From NCBI GenBank assembly GCA_020161755.1, contig JAIUOS010000007.1:62001-126000 (forward strand): DNA of 64,000 nucleotides. Direction: 5' to 3'. Each line of letters starts with the position of its first letter. Position 1 is the first letter of the stretch. The notes beneath the pieces were generated by a model. It had not been told where the DNA came from, ran no database searches, and saw only the letters and a program-made list of their open reading frames with translations. Source of the stretch: Actinomycetota bacterium (lineage in GTDB: Bacteria; Actinomycetota; Actinomycetes; Propionibacteriales; Propionibacteriaceae). The position numbers were made by a program, and so were the translations under genes. This document shows positions 62,021-64,000 of the stretch, piece by piece.

Positions 62021-63336
62021 CCCCGCTGCTGATCCCGCTGCACGGCCTGGGCGCGCGGCAGGACCTGCCGCTGCCGCTGTCGTGGGCCATCGCGGGGGCG
62101 GTGGCGGTGCTGCTGATCTCGTTCGGGGTGCTGGCGCTGGCCTGGCGCGAACCCCGCTGGCGGGGCGTGGCGGACGGACGCCGGCTGCCGCAGCTGGCCC
62201 GGGTCGCCGACACCCGCAGCACCCGGCTGGCGATGGCGGCGGCGGGCCTGTTCGTGTTCGTCTGGGTCGGGATGGCCCTGTGGTTCGGCCAGGACCGGGT
62301 GACCAACCCGGTGTTCGGCTTCACCTACGTGTGGCTGTGGGTGGGCCTGGTGCCGGTGTCGCTGCTCTTCGGCGCGGTCTGGCGCATGCTCAACCCGTTG
62401 CGCACGCTGCTGCTGATCGGCACCCGCCTGGGCCTGCCCGGCCGCGGCTTCATCCCGCTGAAGGGGCAGACGTGGCGCCGGCTCGGCACCTACCCGGCCG
62501 CTGTCGGGCTGGTCGCGTTCACCTGGCTGGAGCTCGTCCAGCCCGACAACAACACCCTCGGGGTGCTGCGCTGGTGGTGGGTGGCGTGGGTGGTGGTCGT
62601 GCTGGGCGGCGGCGTCCTGTTCGGCGGACGCTGGGTGGCCGCCTGCGACCCGTTCGAGGCCTACGCGCGGCTGGTCTCGCGGGCCTCGGCGTGGCAGGGC
62701 GTGGACGGCCGGCTGGCGCTGGTGAACCCGCTGCGGAACCTCAGCACGTCCACCTCCCCGGCCGGCACCTGGGCGGTCGTCACCGCCCTGCTGGGCGGCA
62801 CCGCGTTCGACGGCTTCACCGGCACGTCCTGGTGGGTGCGCGCGGTGCAGTCCTCGACGATCCCCCGTCCGGTGTGGGGCACGCTGGGCCAGCTCGCCAT
62901 GCTGGTGCTGGTCGGCGCGACGTTCGCCCTCGGCGTCCGTGGGCTCGGACGGCTGCGCGGCTCCCGGCACCTCGACCTGCTCGCCGCCAGCGTGATCCCG
63001 ATCGTGATCGGCTACGCGTTCGCGCACTACCTGAGCCTGCTGGTGCTGGAGGGCCAACGCACCCTGATCAACCTGTCCGACCCGCTCGGGCTGGGCTGGA
63101 ACGTGTTCGGCACCGCCGAACTCGGCATCGCCCAGCTGTGGCTGGACACACCGGCCATCACCGCGGTGATCCAGCTGGCCGCGATCATCGGCGGCCACGT
63201 CGTCGGCGTCCTGGTGGCGCACGAACTCAGTGTGCGGGTGCTGCCCGCCCGGCGCCGCGTCCTCGGCCAGGTGCCGTTGCTGCTGGTGATGATCGGCTAC
63301 ACCTGCGGCGGCCTGTTGCTGCTGTTCTCGCCCTGA
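62017..63336 (+). CDS. Multi-pass membrane protein paired with the lipoprotein
   Basis: 439 residues from GTG 62017 inside the lipoprotein stop. About ten predicted spans, with a conserved-looking cytosolic stretch WRMLNPLRTLLLIGTRLGLPGR, a central WVAACDPFEAYARLVSRAS and PLGLGWNVFGTAELG near the C-terminus. No transporter signature I can name. Similar proteins occur next to cupredoxin-like lipoproteins in actinobacteria, so a role in metal handling or membrane redox is suggested by neighbourhood only. The last 25 residues form another span. Confidence 0.85.
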   Translation: MTPLLIPLHGLGARQDLPLPLSWAIAGAVAVLLISFGVLALAWREPRWRGVADGRRLPQLARVADTRSTRLAMAAAGLFVFVWVGMALWFGQDRVTNPVFGFTYVWLWVGLVPVSLLFGAVWRMLNPLRTLLLIGTRLGLPGRGFIPLKGQTWRRLGTYPAAVGLVAFTWLELVQPDNNTLGVLRWWWVAWVVVVLGGGVLFGGRWVAACDPFEAYARLVSRASAWQGVDGRLALVNPLRNLSTSTSPAGTWAVVTALLGGTAFDGFTGTSWWVRAVQSSTIPRPVWGTLGQLAMLVLVGATFALGVRGLGRLRGSRHLDLLAASVIPIVIGYAFAHYLSLLVLEGQRTLINLSDPLGLGWNVFGTAELGIAQLWLDTPAITAVIQLAAIIGGHVVGVLVAHELSVRVLPARRRVLGQVPLLLVMIGYTCGGLLLLFSP

Positions 63337-63354
63337 CCCTGCCTCGGACAGAAG

Positions 63355-63363
63355 TTATCCACA
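63355..63363 (+). other. Perfect DnaA box
   Basis: TTATCCACA, identical to the strongest DnaA box consensus, in the 97-bp gap before the DUF6459 gene. Single copy, no AT-rich stretch and no dnaA or dnaN near, so not a replication origin. It could titrate DnaA or tie the downstream gene to replication. Confidence 0.5.
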
Positions 63364-63433
63364 GATTTCCGTGGGCCTCTGGCACCGCGTCCGGCCCCTG
63401 GCGCAGATTGGTCTGCCTCAGCAGGAGGACGCC

Positions 63434-63940
63434 ATGGACCCAGCCCTCGCCCGGTGCCGGCCGGCGCCGGCGTCACGACCACCCGCCCTGCCGCTGGTCG
63501 AGCCCTTCCTCCAGCCTGTCCCGCAGCAGCCGGTGCTGCCGTGGACGGTGGTGCCGGAGGTCATCACGGACGCGTCCCCGCTCGACCCCGACCTGCGGCA
63601 GCTGGCCACGGCCCTCACCGCCGCGCTGGTGGAGGTGCTGGGCGGCCAGCGCTCGCCCGCCCAGCTGGAGCTGTGGGCCGAGCCCGACCTGCTGAACCTG
63701 CTCGAGCACCTCCGGCGGGCCCGGGACGCCGACGGCATCACGCTGCGCTCGGTGCGCGTCCAGGCGCCGCACGACGGCGCGCTGGAGGTGTCCGCGCACC
63801 TGCGCCAGGGTCAGGAGTCCCGGGCGGCGGCGGTGCGGATCAGCCGTCGTCGCGGACGCTGGGTGGCCACCCACCTGGTGATCGCCCTGCGCCCCGGCAT
63901 CGTGCACCGCGCGGGGTGGGTCAACCCGTTCGGGGCCTGA
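63434..63940 (+). CDS. DUF6459 (Rv3231c-area) SecA-neighbour protein
   Basis: 168 residues from ATG 63434 with AGGAGG five bases before it. A Pro-rich N-terminal 45 residues lead into a compact alpha/beta domain: DPDLRQLATALTAALVEVLGGQRSPAQLELWAEPDLL, then RSVRVQAPHDGALEVSAHLRQG, RAAAVRISRRRGRWVATHLVIA. This is the pattern of the actinobacterial DUF6459 proteins found next to secA. Role unknown, possibly linked to SecA. Converges on secA, one base apart. Confidence 0.8.
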   Translation: MDPALARCRPAPASRPPALPLVEPFLQPVPQQPVLPWTVVPEVITDASPLDPDLRQLATALTAALVEVLGGQRSPAQLELWAEPDLLNLLEHLRRARDADGITLRSVRVQAPHDGALEVSAHLRQGQESRAAAVRISRRRGRWVATHLVIALRPGIVHRAGWVNPFGA

Positions 63941-63941
63941 G

Positions 63942-64000
63942 TCAGGCGTTCCGCCCGTGGCACATCTTGAACTTCTTGCCCGAGCCACAGGGGCAGGGGG
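63942..64000 (-). CDS. secA: SecA C-terminal zinc motif (gene runs off window)
   Basis: The last 18-19 residues of a minus-strand gene: CPCGSGKKFKMCHGRNA and stop at 63944-63942. The CxCxSGxxFKxCHG SEC-C zinc-binding motif is the hallmark C-terminus of protein-translocase ATPase SecA, where it binds SecB or phospholipid. Because only the end is seen, another SEC-C-bearing protein cannot be wholly excluded, but the DUF6459 neighbour supports SecA. Confidence 0.75.
   Translation of the reverse strand, partial: PCPCGSGKKFKMCHGRNA

Noticed and set aside
63337-63433. Replication origin because of the DnaA box
   Set aside because: Only one box, no AT-rich unwinding region and no dnaA, dnaN or rpmH nearby.

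Overview
The window is a high-GC chromosomal segment from an actinobacterium. The evidence is the very high GC third positions, frequent GTG starts, tightly overlapping ATGA/GTGA operons, a TCGAAC-N4-GTTCGA LexA box, and actinobacterial marker genes (UvrD2 with an HRDC tail, AdnAB, a PknG-type kinase, DUF3107, the ImuA'-ImuB-DnaE2 mutasome, DUF6912, DUF6459). There are no mycolate genes, and a RIO-type kinase sits next to DUF3107. I infer a Propionibacteriaceae-like or related lineage, without certainty. Gene order partly follows the mycobacterial uvrD2-nudC-adnB-adnA ... DUF3107-rhlE ... secA arrangement. The window therefore looks like ordinary vertical chromosome, with one clear insertion into the conserved order (recCBD). 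No tRNA, rRNA, CRISPR array, prophage or transposase was recognised. No gap between genes exceeds 300 bases.

Layout. 1-177 is the N-terminus of a SAM methyltransferase. 248-18126 is a DNA-repair block: uvrD2 (minus), recC-recB-recD (plus, every junction a GTGA overlap), then adnA-adnB-nudC-csp (minus, overlapping). 18176-19253 is a stand-alone DUF559 (Vsr-like) gene bracketed by inverted repeats. 19379-31062 is a nine-gene plus-strand operon: TelA family, unknown, AAA+ ATPase, four-TM sensor-like protein, coiled-coil protein, PknG-type Ser/Thr kinase, PP2C phosphatase, von Willebrand A protein and FHA protein. This is the most striking system in the window. 31063-34241 carries a tandem palindromic repeat, DUF3107, a short leader ORF, a RIO kinase and the RNA helicase RhlE. 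34381-36026 is a DGPF/YCII protein plus ECF sigma factor pair.

36036-47000 is mostly metabolism and housekeeping: coiled-coil protein, septum-formation-domain membrane protein, trpS, PHP phosphoesterase, the 180-kDa-class NAD-glutamate dehydrogenase, DUF2505, MarC, and an exported sugar/sorbosone dehydrogenase. 47066-53954 has an SDR reductase and the SOS mutasome imuA'-imuB-dnaE2 behind a perfect LexA box. 54008-60273 has an unknown protein, an exported SGNH hydrolase, a membrane-anchored DivIVA-like protein, proline catabolism enzyme PruA, the NHEJ protein Ku, DUF6912 and a WS/DGAT-like acyltransferase relic. 60297-64000 has a membrane-anchored unknown, a cupredoxin-like lipoprotein with a multi-pass membrane partner, DUF6459 and the extreme C-terminus of SecA.

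How the genes work together. Double-strand break repair is unusually well stocked here: RecBCD, AdnAB, UvrD2, Ku and translesion synthesis by ImuA'/ImuB/DnaE2 lie within 60 kb. The nine-gene operon pairs a writer (kinase), an eraser (phosphatase), a reader (FHA), an adaptor (VWA), a remodeller (AAA+), and membrane and TelA components. That reads as one complete phospho-signalling machine.
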